From JALYNX01 sp044867525 (GTDB lineage Bacteria; Actinomycetota; Acidimicrobiia; Spongiisociales; ZC4RG35), in assembly GCA_044867525.1 (NCBI GenBank), contig JBIOVB010000009.1, positions 1-64,000 on the forward strand: DNA of 64,000 bases, written 5' to 3'. Shown one piece after another: positions 48,433 to 56,521 of this stretch (position 1 is the first letter of the stretch; each line of letters opens with the position of its first letter). The notes beneath the pieces are model-generated. The model was given only the letters and a program-made list of their open reading frames with translations. It did no database searches and was not told where the DNA came from. The position numbers were made by a program, and so were the translations under genes.

Positions 48433-49812
48433 TCACCCGGCGGGGAACATCAGGGCCAGCACGTCGTCGGGCACCAATGACGTCCCTGACACCGCCTCGT
48501 GGACCCGATCCGGGTTGCAGTCTGCGGTCGTGACCTGCCGCATCACATGCGGAACCACGACCTCTGCCGGGATCGGTGCGCCTGCGATGGACATCATCGC
48601 CGCGGTGACGCCGGTCCGTGACTGGAAGTTGCCACCGGCGGAGTACCAGATGTTGTAAGTCGGGTCGTTGCGCTCGGCCCAGTCGCAGAACAGGTTCTGC
48701 TCATCTGTCCGGAGAGCCAGCGTCAGGTTGGAGACCGGGATCCCCAGCTCCTCGTACACGGGCAGGCCGTACCAGATCCCGTCGGCGTACTCATACGCAT
48801 ATCCCCGGATCTCGGGATTGCTGGTGAGCAACCCGCGGAACACGTCGGGAATCGCAGGCGGGAACCAGAAGGTGTCACCGGTTGTGCTGTCCTCGTTCGC
48901 CGGCGGGTTGACCAGAGTGGCCTCCGCGCTCAGAGAAGAGATCGCACAGCGCTGCCACCCGAGCGAAAGGGCATTGCCCGGAGTTCCCCCAAGCATCGCC
49001 ACCTCGCCGGCGCCGACGCCGGTGTTGAGAACGTCGGAGAAGCTCTCGCCGAGGGCACACAGGTCTTCGCCAACCACGGTCAGGTAGCCCTCACCTGGGG
49101 TGAGCGCACCATCCTGTCCGGGCAGACCGACCCATCCCGCCGAGAACGGGACGTACGGAATGCCGGCATCGGTGGCTGCCTGGATCGCGGGCGCGATCGC
49201 CACTCCCATGTCGGGATAGCCGACAATGAAGTCGACGCCTCTCTGCACCAGGAAGTTGATGTCGTTGGCATGCACCGCCGGGTCCGGGTCGAAGTCCGCC
49301 GCCGTGGAGACGATGGTCCCGATCTCGGGGTAGGTGAGCGCCTGGAGGATGGCCTCCATGTGACTCACTGCCCGCCAGACGTTCACGGTGTCGCCACCAC
49401 CATCGGCATAGCCCATGACGAGCTCCCCGCCACTGCCGGTCTCACACTCCTGGCTGCTCCAGCACTCCATTGCCTTGTCGATCGTCGCCTGATCGAGCGT
49501 CTGGTTAGCCCGGGCGATCGACGCCAGAACGATGTTCCAGCTGTCGGCGTCCGAAGGCTCCACCGGGCCCAAGGCCTTGGTGACCAATGCAGGATCCGCA
49601 GCTCCGGGGTCTTCGTTGTAGTCCGCCAGCGGGTTATCGCTGGTCGCCGCGGTCGTGCTGGGCGCTTCACCCGCCGTCGTGGTCGGCTCGGCCGCCGCGC
49701 TCGTCGTTGGCTCGGCTGCGGCGGTCGTACTCGTGTCGCCTGTCTCTCCGTTACACGCGGACACGACCAAGACCAGGACGGCAACGAGGCCGATGATCTT
49801 CAATCGCTTCAT
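48433..49812 (-). CDS. RbsB-like substrate-binding lipoprotein
   Basis: 459-residue binding protein for the CUT2-type importer. Lipoprotein signal with C20 (VVSAC) after MKRLKIIGLVAVLVLV, then a long Thr/Ala/Glu/Pro linker. The periplasmic-binding fold shows FLVQRGVDFIVGYPDMG, the typical opening of the sugar-binding domain, and GEVAMLGGTPGNALSLGWQR. It has seven or eight extracellular cysteines, more than usual. ATG 49812 is preceded by GAGGAGGAAC. Ligand unknown; the nearby hydrolases suggest an amide- or ring-nitrogen compound rather than a sugar. Confidence 0.9.
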   Translation of the reverse strand: MKRLKIIGLVAVLVLVVSACNGETGDTSTTAAAEPTTSAAAEPTTTAGEAPSTTAATSDNPLADYNEDPGAADPALVTKALGPVEPSDADSWNIVLASIARANQTLDQATIDKAMECWSSQECETGSGGELVMGYADGGGDTVNVWRAVSHMEAILQALTYPEIGTIVSTAADFDPDPAVHANDINFLVQRGVDFIVGYPDMGVAIAPAIQAATDAGIPYVPFSAGWVGLPGQDGALTPGEGYLTVVGEDLCALGESFSDVLNTGVGAGEVAMLGGTPGNALSLGWQRCAISSLSAEATLVNPPANEDSTTGDTFWFPPAIPDVFRGLLTSNPEIRGYAYEYADGIWYGLPVYEELGIPVSNLTLALRTDEQNLFCDWAERNDPTYNIWYSAGGNFQSRTGVTAAMMSIAGAPIPAEVVVPHVMRQVTTADCNPDRVHEAVSGTSLVPDDVLALMFPAG

Positions 49813-49892
49813 GTTCCTCCTCAATTGGGCGCCTCCGCCCTTGCTCTGTTCATTCGATCGGTGTCGACTGGTTGGAATTCCGATCTCCTTTC

Positions 49893-50942
49893 TCAACCAT
49901 TTCCGCTTGAGCTCTTGGTCGTTTCTCTTTCGGTGCGTTTCGGATTTCTCCGCTCGCGAAGCACGCGCTCCACGCCTTTGATGATCCGATCGCCCGAAAC
50001 CAACATGCCGCCGATGATCACCAGCCCGAACACGACGAACTGGAATGCTGTGGGAAGACCCATCGACCGCATCATGTAGTCGAGCCCGACGAGGAAGAAG
50101 GCTGCGGCGAAAGTGGAGAGCGGGCTGGCCAAGCCCCCGGTCAGAGAGGCACCGCCGATCACCACAGCCGCGATCGGCCCCAAGAGATACTCAGAGCCGA
50201 TGGAGACACCGGGACTGCCGAGGAGCCCGGCGAGCGCTACCCCGGCGACTCCATAGAGGGTTGCCGCCGCGATGTAGGCAGACATCTGATTCAGCGTGAC
50301 CCGAAGGCCAACCACCTGTGACGAGACGGGGTTGGCGCCAACCGCCTGGAACCTGCGGCCCACCGTGAGGTATCTGAAGCCCACGATCAGGATCAGGGTG
50401 ATCACCAGCCCGATCCAGAACACGGGACTGATCCCGAACACCTTCGTCCTGGTCCAGCTGGACCACGCATCGGGTACCGGGCTCTGAACCGGGAAGGCCC
50501 GCCCGTATCGCGCGACGACACCAATCACCACCTGACCGACAGCCAGGGTGACGATTAGCGGATTGAGCTTGAGCCCACCGACGAGGATCCCGTTGAGGAG
50601 ACCGACAAGCGCTGCCGCGCCGACTGCGGTGAGAAGGGCGACTGCGACCCGCTCATCGCTCTGCTGACCGACACCAACCATGAGGGCCGCGGCCAACGAC
50701 ATCGTCCCCGGGACGCTGAGATCGATGCCGCCGGTCATGATGACCAGCATCTGGCCCAGGGCGGTTATGGCGAGGAGTGCCCCGTAGGGGGCGATCGCGC
50801 TCAGTGTCACGCTCCCCAGCGTCGCCGGAACCCAAATCATGGCCACGACCACCAGCAGGACCAGCGCGATATACGCCGGCAGATACCGGGACGCGACCAC
50901 GAAGGACGTGATAGCCGTGGAGGAGGTGGTCGCGCTCGTCAT
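49893..50942 (-). CDS. RbsC-type ABC transporter permease
   Basis: 349-residue CUT2 permease without extra domain. The helical core includes LGQMLVIMTGGIDLSVPGTMSLAAAL and the late IAAVVIGGASLTGGLASPLSTF motif, which is the RbsC counterpart of the segment in the fused permease. ATG 50942 overlaps the stop of the amidohydrolase by ATGA. It presumably forms a heterodimeric channel with the permease part of the fusion protein, one subunit bearing an enzyme and the other not. Confidence 0.92.
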   Translation of the reverse strand: MTSATTSSTAITSFVVASRYLPAYIALVLLVVVAMIWVPATLGSVTLSAIAPYGALLAITALGQMLVIMTGGIDLSVPGTMSLAAALMVGVGQQSDERVAVALLTAVGAAALVGLLNGILVGGLKLNPLIVTLAVGQVVIGVVARYGRAFPVQSPVPDAWSSWTRTKVFGISPVFWIGLVITLILIVGFRYLTVGRRFQAVGANPVSSQVVGLRVTLNQMSAYIAAATLYGVAGVALAGLLGSPGVSIGSEYLLGPIAAVVIGGASLTGGLASPLSTFAAAFFLVGLDYMMRSMGLPTAFQFVVFGLVIIGGMLVSGDRIIKGVERVLRERRNPKRTERETTKSSSGNG

Positions 50943-52183
50943 GCCACGTCCCCCGAGCCCGATCCGACGAGAAGTCCGGCGGCTCCCGCCACCCGGGCCT
51001 GGGCGGTGGCGGCCAGGCTCCGAGCCTTGGCCACGTCACCAGTGAGATTCCCAGCTTGCATCACCACCTCCCCGCCGACGAAGACCCAGTCCACGTTCGA
51101 GGTGTCCATACCCCACACCACTGCGCCGATCGGGTCGTTGACCGGGGCGATGTTGGGACGATCGGTTCGAAGGAGGATCAGATCGGCCTTTTTCCCCGGC
51201 TCCAAGGACCCGACGACGGACCCGAGCCCTACCGTGTTGGCTCCGTCCACGGTCCCGAAGCGAATCACCTCCCGGGTCGTGAGCAGATTGGGAAGACCCG
51301 CCTTGCCTGCCAGCTTGAGATCGAAATACGTGCCGTGTTGCAGGGAGATGGTTGCCCTCATCTGGGCAAAGAGGTCTCCGGGGGCGACGCGCTCGTCGTC
51401 GATGCCGAGACCGGGCCGGATCTTTCGATCGATGATGCGCTGGATGGGGGGCGTTCCGATCCCGTTTGCCATCTCCGAGGAAGGGGTCAGGGCGACTCTC
51501 GCTCCAGACGCAGCGATAGCGTCGAGGCTCTCGTCATCGAGATTGGTGCAGTGCACGAGGGTGACATCGGGCCCGAGCAGGTCTCGGAGGGATGCACTGT
51601 CTGCGACGTCGGCTTGGTCGATCCCGGCGTGGGCGTGCACCCGGCTGCCCATCCGCCTGGCCTGGGCCAAACCATCGGACAACCCGGCGGCTCTGGCGCC
51701 CAGCGCGATGGTGGTCCTGCCGGCCCCGGGCGCTTGGTGGAGGCGCTCAAACGTCACGGGGTCCGGCACCACCAACACCGTCCGCATCCCGGAGTCGAAA
51801 TGGGCTTCGAGAGCAGCCTCGGCCAGGCTGCCGTCGGAGTGTGCATCGGACCAGTCGACGATGGTCGTGATCCCGGCCTCGGCAGCCCCGAGCAGTCCGA
51901 TCAGAGTCGCCGCGTACAGGTCATCGGCACCAAAACGATCGCCGACATCGGACGAGGCGTCGCCGAGATTGCGAAACAGAGATCGCCATACGTGACGATG
52001 GGTGTCGACGAACCCGGGCATCAGAATCGTGTCCCTGGCATCGACGACCTCGGCGTCGCGGGCGCGGATCCCGGGCCCGATTTCGACAATGGTGTCGCCA
52101 TCGATCAAGACGTCGGCTTCGGCGAAGTTTGCCTTCGCCATGGTGAGGACGCACCCACCCCGAAGAAGCGCCTTTTTCGTCAT
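50939..52183 (-). CDS. TRZ/ATZ-type metal-dependent amidohydrolase
   Basis: 414-residue cytoplasmic amidohydrolase (deaminase/chlorohydrolase branch). Metal ligands are H62-x-H64 (VDTHRHVW), H185 (VHAHAG), H211 (LVHCTNL) and D262. The N-terminus TKKALLRGGCVLTMAKAN and the C-terminus PGKKADLILLRTDRPN align with the hydrolase half of the fusion protein, so the two are duplicates. Family members deaminate or dechlorinate purines, pyrimidines, triazines or adenosine derivatives. It starts the transport operon and overlaps the permease by ATGA. The exact ring substrate is not deducible. Confidence 0.9.
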   Translation of the reverse strand: MTKKALLRGGCVLTMAKANFAEADVLIDGDTIVEIGPGIRARDAEVVDARDTILMPGFVDTHRHVWRSLFRNLGDASSDVGDRFGADDLYAATLIGLLGAAEAGITTIVDWSDAHSDGSLAEAALEAHFDSGMRTVLVVPDPVTFERLHQAPGAGRTTIALGARAAGLSDGLAQARRMGSRVHAHAGIDQADVADSASLRDLLGPDVTLVHCTNLDDESLDAIAASGARVALTPSSEMANGIGTPPIQRIIDRKIRPGLGIDDERVAPGDLFAQMRATISLQHGTYFDLKLAGKAGLPNLLTTREVIRFGTVDGANTVGLGSVVGSLEPGKKADLILLRTDRPNIAPVNDPIGAVVWGMDTSNVDWVFVGGEVVMQAGNLTGDVAKARSLAATAQARVAGAAGLLVGSGSGDVA

Positions 52184-52253
52184 CCGTTCCCGCTGGAATC
52201 GACCGTCGAGAGCACCCGGGCGACGGAGAACGGCGGTGGGTTGAGGGGGCCAC

Positions 52254-52276
52254 TCACTGATAAGTCACACTACACA
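52254..52276 (-). promoter_or_regulatory. Conserved upstream element, copy B
   Basis: Same element as at 43018-43040 (20 of 23 bases), here about 70 bases upstream of the free amidohydrolase ATG in a 147-bp gap. A weaker TGTGTAG (53262-53268, minus strand) precedes the bicupin gene. All three can be read as -10 regions of the form TAnnnT. They may mark a shared promoter or an operator for the local XRE-cupin regulator. Confidence 0.6.
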
Positions 52277-52330
52277 TCTCGGCTGATGACCGGCCCTGGA
52301 AATGACGGTCTGCTGCCCGCACCCCTGTCG

Positions 52331-53227
52331 TCATCCCCCTGCCTCGAGAGCCTCGGTGAGATAGATCCAGTCCCGCCGGAACCGGTAGGAATGACGGGGT
52401 GGAGGCTGAGGCGCCTGGGTCTCGAGCCAGCGAACCGGGCCCTCTCCGACATTGCGGAACTCGTGCACACAGCCCACGCCGGCCCAGGCCACGTCGCCGG
52501 GCCCGAGATGGTATTTGATCCCGTCGAAGGCGGCTTCCACTTCCCCTTCCAGGATCAGGTAGGCCTCTTCGAGCGGGTGATCGTGGGCCCCGGCGAAGCC
52601 TCCCGGGACATATTGGACCATGAACATGGTCGAGAGGTCGGCTCCGAGGTCGGAGTCGATCATCATCTTGACCGAGATCCCGCTGTAGACCAGGAGGGCG
52701 GTCCGCATGCTGGCGCTGAGGGAGAGTCGGTCCTGAGTCTGCATCGCGGGATTCATGTTCTCGGGATCGATATGGCCAAAGCTGCGATTCCTCGGGTCGC
52801 GCACATCGATCAACGCTGCCTCCCCGACGGGTGGCGACTCCGGGAAATAGGTGTCGTAGTCGTGGCGCCGGCGAGGAAGAGGGGCTCTCATCTCGGCAAA
52901 CGAGACCGGCCCCGAAGATGGGTTGCGCAGGGAATGAGTCACCCCCACCGGCGCCAGGCCGTAGTCCCCCGCACCAAGCCGGAAGCTGCCCTCGGGAAGG
53001 TCCGCGATCAGCTCCCCCTCCAGGACGTAAAAGGTCTCTTCGAATGAATGGAGATGGTGGGAGATGACACCACCGGGGCCAAGTCGTGAGATCTGAAAGC
53101 CCATCTGCACTGCCCCCGCCTCCTCGTCGACGATCAGATCGCCCAGGTACTCGATGCTCTTTCCCTCGAACCCGGCCGGGACCCGGTATTCGTGATCACC
53201 GGCCTTCTTGACGATGTGATTCGACAT
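52331..53227 (-). CDS. Bicupin, ureidoglycine aminohydrolase (AllE/YlbA)-like
   Basis: 298 residues with two cupin domains (about 45-115 and 205-275). The metal-binding motifs are HHLHSFEETFYVLEGE in the first and HDHPLEEAYLILEGE in the second. This duplicated-cupin layout resembles (S)-ureidoglycine aminohydrolase, which releases ammonia from ureidoglycine in purine breakdown, but other bicupins act on different small acids. ATG 53227 has GGAG five bases upstream. First gene of the minus-strand cluster, divergent from SDR and regulator, with a perfect palindrome in its promoter. Confidence 0.8.
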   Translation of the reverse strand: MSNHIVKKAGDHEYRVPAGFEGKSIEYLGDLIVDEEAGAVQMGFQISRLGPGGVISHHLHSFEETFYVLEGELIADLPEGSFRLGAGDYGLAPVGVTHSLRNPSSGPVSFAEMRAPLPRRRHDYDTYFPESPPVGEAALIDVRDPRNRSFGHIDPENMNPAMQTQDRLSLSASMRTALLVYSGISVKMMIDSDLGADLSTMFMVQYVPGGFAGAHDHPLEEAYLILEGEVEAAFDGIKYHLGPGDVAWAGVGCVHEFRNVGEGPVRWLETQAPQPPPRHSYRFRRDWIYLTEALEAGG

Positions 53228-53275
53228 GAAACTCCGACCTCGACAGGACCGATCAGCGAGGCTACACACCCACAT

Positions 53276-53291
53276 GGCCCGGATCCGGGCC
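53276..53291. promoter_or_regulatory. 16-bp perfect palindrome, candidate operator
   Basis: GGCCCGGATCCGGGCC lies in the divergent promoter region between bicupin and SDR. It is 8 bases upstream of the minus-strand TGTGTAG box (53262-53268), so it would overlap the -35 zone of the bicupin promoter. The adjacent XRE-cupin gene is the obvious candidate binder. Confidence 0.55.
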
Positions 53292-53403
53292 CGAGCACCG
53301 TTGTCATGGGATGATTTCCCCGGCGATTACGGATACTGAGCACCCTTCCCGGGGTCTAGGCTCGCACAGATGACTTTCGTCGAGCGTGGGAAGGACCGAC
53401 CAC

Positions 53404-54096
53404 ATGGGCGATGAGATCGTCCTGATCGTCGGGGGAACCAAGGGCATCGGCCTCGAAGTCGCCCGTCACTACGCGTCCCGAGGCGAGGCCGTGGTGGTCA
53501 CCGGGCGGGACGCGGCAAGGGCATCGGCGGCGGCCTCCGAGCTCGGGTCAGGGGTCAGCGGCATCGGATTCGACATGGGAGACCCCTTCCAGGTCGGCCC
53601 TGCGCTCCAAGAGGTGGGCCCGGTCTCCCGTCTGGTGTTGTCTGCGATCGCCCGCGACGAGAACCCGGCACGGGAATACAAGGTCGCGGCCGCGGTCGAG
53701 CTGACGACGTTGAAGCTCGTCAGCTACGTGGAGGCCATCCACACGCTGCTTCCCCGTCTCTCCGACTCGAGCTCGGTAGTCATCTTCGGAGGACGGGCCA
53801 AGGACCGCCCATACCCGGGCTCGACCACGGTCACCACCATCAATGGCGGTGTCAGCTCGATGATCCGGACCCTCGCGGTCGAGCTGGCCCCGATCCGGTT
53901 CAACGCGATCCATCCCGGGATCGTCGGGGACAGCCCGTACTGGAAGGACAAGCCACTCGAGGGAGTGGTGGCCCGGACCCCGACCAGACGCCTGGTAACC
54001 ATGGCCGACGTGGTGGATGCCACCGTGTTCTTGCTCGAGAATCAGTCCGTCAACGGAGTAAATCTCTATGTCGACGGCGGATGGTTGTTGATGTGA
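53404..54096 (+). CDS. SDR-family protein lacking the YxxxK catalytic pair
   Basis: Short-chain dehydrogenase fold, 230 residues. The cofactor motif is GGTKGIG (10-16), with TGRD after strand 2. Where the active-site YxxxK should stand, upstream of TLAVELAPIRFNAIHPG, the sequence reads VTTIN (143-147), so both Tyr and Lys are missing. The cofactor fold and C-terminal NGVNLYVDGGW remain. It may be a noncanonical reductase or a cofactor-sensing protein. Its stop overlaps the regulator start (GTGA), which supports a linked role. Confidence 0.85.
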   Translation: MGDEIVLIVGGTKGIGLEVARHYASRGEAVVVTGRDAARASAAASELGSGVSGIGFDMGDPFQVGPALQEVGPVSRLVLSAIARDENPAREYKVAAAVELTTLKLVSYVEAIHTLLPRLSDSSSVVIFGGRAKDRPYPGSTTVTTINGGVSSMIRTLAVELAPIRFNAIHPGIVGDSPYWKDKPLEGVVARTPTRRLVTMADVVDATVFLLENQSVNGVNLYVDGGWLLM

Positions 54097-54740
54097 GTCA
54101 GAGCACCGGGACCACGGTCAAACACGAGCTCGATGGCATCGGAGACCGACTCAGGGAGGAGCGCCTGAAGGCCGGGATCAGCCAGCGTGAGCTGGCTCGC
54201 CGGGTAGGGCTCTCGGCGAGCCTGATCTCACAGCTGGAGAGCGGGCTGTCCAAGCCATCGGTCGGCACCCTGTACGCAATCGTCACCGAGCTCGGCGTCT
54301 CGGTCGAGAGGGTGATTCGCGGTGACCACCCAGCCGGTTCCGAGTCCGTAACCGCTCCACACTCGGACCCGAGCCCACTGGTGCACCCCGACGAGCGCGC
54401 GGTCGTCGACCTCGCATCCGGCGTGCGTTGGGAGCAACTGACCTCGGAGACCGAGGAGGGAGTCGACTTTCTCCACGTCATCTACGACGTCGGCGGCTCG
54501 TCGACTCCGGACAGCTCATTGATGCGTCACAACGGCCGGGAATACGGATACGTGATCTCGGGCACGCTGGGAGTCCAGGTCGGCTTCGAGAAACACATCA
54601 TGAGCCCCGGTGATTCGATCGCCTTCGACTCGACGACACCTCATCGTCTCTACAACGACGGAAACGAACCGGTCCACTCCGTCTGGTTCGTGGTGGGCCG
54701 CGACGGGGACAGTAGAGCCCGGCTCAGCGGACACACATAG
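54093..54740 (+). CDS. XRE-family regulator with C-terminal cupin domain
   Basis: 215 residues. Helix-turn-helix at about 16-70 (LREERLKAGISQRELARRVG, LSASLISQLESG) and a cupin effector domain at about 140-205 (YVISGTLGVQVG, then PGDSIAFDSTTPHRLYN). Such regulators bind a small ligand through the cupin part and often control adjacent catabolic operons. GTG 54093 overlaps the SDR stop; ATG 54081 is possible. It probably controls the bicupin and transporter operons through the palindrome or the 23-base elements upstream of them. Confidence 0.9.
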   Translation: MSQSTGTTVKHELDGIGDRLREERLKAGISQRELARRVGLSASLISQLESGLSKPSVGTLYAIVTELGVSVERVIRGDHPAGSESVTAPHSDPSPLVHPDERAVVDLASGVRWEQLTSETEEGVDFLHVIYDVGGSSTPDSSLMRHNGREYGYVISGTLGVQVGFEKHIMSPGDSIAFDSTTPHRLYNDGNEPVHSVWFVVGRDGDSRARLSGHT

Positions 54741-54761
54741 GTCGAGGGCCCAGACCCCGGC

Positions 54762-54938
54762 CTAGACGTGAATGCTCACCCGAACCGGGGATGCTGCCCC
54801 GGTCAGCATCTCGGCGCTGGCGCCGCAAGCGCACTCGTAACGGACCAGGATCCCGTTCTCGGTGTTCTGGATCCCATCGATGCTCGAGGTCCAGATGATC
54901 ACCTCACGGCCCAATCGCTCACATTCAGCGAGAAACAC
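54762..54938 (-). CDS. Small conserved-looking protein with cysteine motif
   Basis: 58 residues, MFLAECERLGREVIIWTSS at the start, then RYECACGASAEML. Three cysteines (C6, C37, C39 on this start) could bind a metal or be redox active. GTG 54938 is preferred over ATG 54953 because AGGAGG lies exactly six bases before it. It overlaps the end of the 54-residue gene by 14 bases, so the pair is probably translationally coupled. I do not recognise a function. Confidence 0.6.
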   Translation of the reverse strand: MFLAECERLGREVIIWTSSIDGIQNTENGILVRYECACGASAEMLTGAASPVRVSIHV

Positions 54939-55089
54939 GGCCCGCCTCCTCATGGCTCTGGGCGCGGCCTCGGCCCGTCCGCCTATTGGAGCGGGATGTC
55001 GGCTTGAAGAGACGGGCCCTCTCTGCTGCCCGCTGCCGACTGTCCATGATCTCCCTGCTGATCACCAATGCTGCGTAGGGAGTCATCAT
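54925..55089 (-). CDS. Small basic protein, 54 residues
   Basis: Reads MMTPYAALVISREIMDSRQ, then an Arg/Ala-rich helix (RAAERARLFKP) and a basic tail (RSNRRTGRGRAQ). GGAGG lies nine bases upstream of the first ATG. A charged amphipathic helix with a basic tail is seen in small actinobacterial proteins near metal or stress genes, but no family is recognised. It is divergent from ferritin and shares the four-box regulatory region. Initiation at 55086 is also possible. Confidence 0.55.
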   Translation of the reverse strand: MMTPYAALVISREIMDSRQRAAERARLFKPTSRSNRRTGRGRAQSHEEAGRVSR

Positions 55090-55104
55090 CTGCCATCACC
55101 TCCA

Positions 55105-55182
55105 TGTAATGAGTCTTAGTCGGTTCACTCATTACGGTAACTCAGATCCTGTAATAAGTCAACTGACTTTGTCTCATTACAG
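55105..55182. promoter_or_regulatory. Four phased GTAATGAG boxes between small-protein and ferritin genes
   Basis: TGTAATGAGT (55105-55114), ACTCATTACG (55127-55136), CTGTAATAAGT (55149-55159) and TCTCATTACAG (55172-55182). The units alternate in orientation and their centres are 22, 23 and 22 bp apart, about two helical turns, so each pair forms an inverted repeat. The stretch is AT-rich against the local background. This looks like a binding array for a dimeric regulator controlling both divergent units; iron or stress control is a natural guess beside ferritin. Confidence 0.75.
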
Positions 55183-55271
55183 CCCACTGGGATCGGCCCG
55201 CTCCGCACAGCCCGGCACCGACGATCTGATGCCGGATACGATTGCGGGCCAGCCATCATCAGGAGCCATAA

Positions 55272-55778
55272 ATGCGGATGCCAGACGACCTCGCCAAAGC
55301 CTTCAACAAACAAGTGACCATGGAGCTTGGCTCGGCAACGTCGTACCTGCAGATGGCTGCGTATTTCTCCGACCGCAACCTGGTGGGGATGAGCAGCTGG
55401 ATGCGGGGACAGGCCCAGGAGGAGAGGGCGCATGCCGATCGCTTTATCGACTTCGTGCTCGACCGGGGGAACCAGGTCACCATCGGCGATGTGCCGGCTC
55501 CCCGAGCCGACTTCTCAGGGCCGGAAGAGGTATTCGAGGCCTCTCTCGAGCAGGAACGGTCGGTCACCGAGGCGATCCACGACCTGTACCGACTCGCCAC
55601 CGACCTCGGAGACCTCGCCAGTTTCCCCTTTCTTCAGGCGTTCATAGCCGAGCAGAACGAGGAGGAGTCGACGGTGGAGACCATCCTCGACCGGGTTCGC
55701 CTCGCCGGTGGCGACTCCGGGGCGCTCTTCCTGCTCGATCACGAGTTGGGAGCGAGAGGGGGAGATCCCACCTCGTGA
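55272..55778 (+). CDS. ftn: Ferritin
   Basis: Non-haem ferritin, 168 residues, four-helix bundle. The ferroxidase residues known for E. coli FtnA (E17, E50, H53, E94, Q127) match E18, E51, H54, E95 and Q128, an offset of one, so the centre is intact. The EERAH and EQNEEE segments carry them. It stores iron as ferrihydrite in a 24-mer. AGGAG at 55261-55265 precedes ATG 55272. The phased boxes upstream probably regulate it. Confidence 0.95.
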   Translation: MRMPDDLAKAFNKQVTMELGSATSYLQMAAYFSDRNLVGMSSWMRGQAQEERAHADRFIDFVLDRGNQVTIGDVPAPRADFSGPEEVFEASLEQERSVTEAIHDLYRLATDLGDLASFPFLQAFIAEQNEEESTVETILDRVRLAGGDSGALFLLDHELGARGGDPTS

Positions 55779-55844
55779 CCGATCTGGGTCAGGCCCTTCT
55801 GTCGTAGAGTCGGAGGGCTGAGCTCGATATCAGAGGAGACATCG

Positions 55845-56501
55845 ATGAATTGGGGGCGCCTGTTCGTTGGAGGATTGGTCGTGGTGGCCGGGGTCCTCCT
55901 CCTACTCGACAACACCGGTGTGCTGGATGCCGGAGAGGTGTTCACGACATGGTGGCCCGCCGTAGTGATCGTCGCCGGGCTCCTGGCGCTGGTGGCCAAC
56001 CCGCGCCACTGGGCGGCGCCGGTGATCGTGATGCTCGTTGGGGGTGGCCTCCTCCTCCGGACCCTTGGTGTCGTCGACTCACTCGACCTGGTGATACCGG
56101 CGGCGCTGATCCTGATCGGGATCTTCGTGATCTTCGGGCGGGCCCGACCCAGCGCCGAGGCAACGGGCGCCGACCGGATCAGTACCTTCAACTTCTTCTC
56201 CGGAAGCGAGATCGCCTCCCACTCGAAGCAGTTCAGCGGCGGGAACATCGCCGCAGTGTTCGGCGGCGCCGAGATCGACCTGCGCGACGCCGCCCTGGCA
56301 CCGGGCGCCGTGATCGATGCCTTTGCCGCGTTCGGCGGCATCGAAATCAGCGTGCCCGAGGGCTGGCAGGTCGTGACCCGAGGTTTTCCCATATTCGGCG
56401 GCTTCGACAATGCCACCACCAAGGACCGGATCCCTCCCGATGCTCCAACTCTGAGCGTGCAGGCCACGATCCTCTTCGGCGGTGTGGAGATCAAGCACTG
56501 A
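55845..56501 (+). CDS. LiaF-like membrane protein
   Basis: 218 residues. Four hydrophobic segments in the first 100 residues (GRLFVGGLVVVAGVLLLLD, WWPAVVIVAGLLALVA, and two more) form the LiaF-type membrane domain. The C-terminal part is a beta-rich repeat (GGNIAAVFGGAEIDLRDA, FGGIEISVPEGW, ILFGGVEIKH) as in cell-wall-stress sensing LiaF proteins. Such proteins often restrain a two-component system; no LiaRS-like pair is adjacent. It follows ferritin by 66 bases and may have its own promoter. Confidence 0.82.
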   Translation: MNWGRLFVGGLVVVAGVLLLLDNTGVLDAGEVFTTWWPAVVIVAGLLALVANPRHWAAPVIVMLVGGGLLLRTLGVVDSLDLVIPAALILIGIFVIFGRARPSAEATGADRISTFNFFSGSEIASHSKQFSGGNIAAVFGGAEIDLRDAALAPGAVIDAFAAFGGIEISVPEGWQVVTRGFPIFGGFDNATTKDRIPPDAPTLSVQATILFGGVEIKH

Positions 56502-56521
56502 GCATCCGGGCCGGCTTTACG

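Noticed and set aside
51056..53047. 663-residue open frame on the plus strand
   Set aside because: It lies opposite the amidohydrolase and bicupin genes and shows no recognisable domain.
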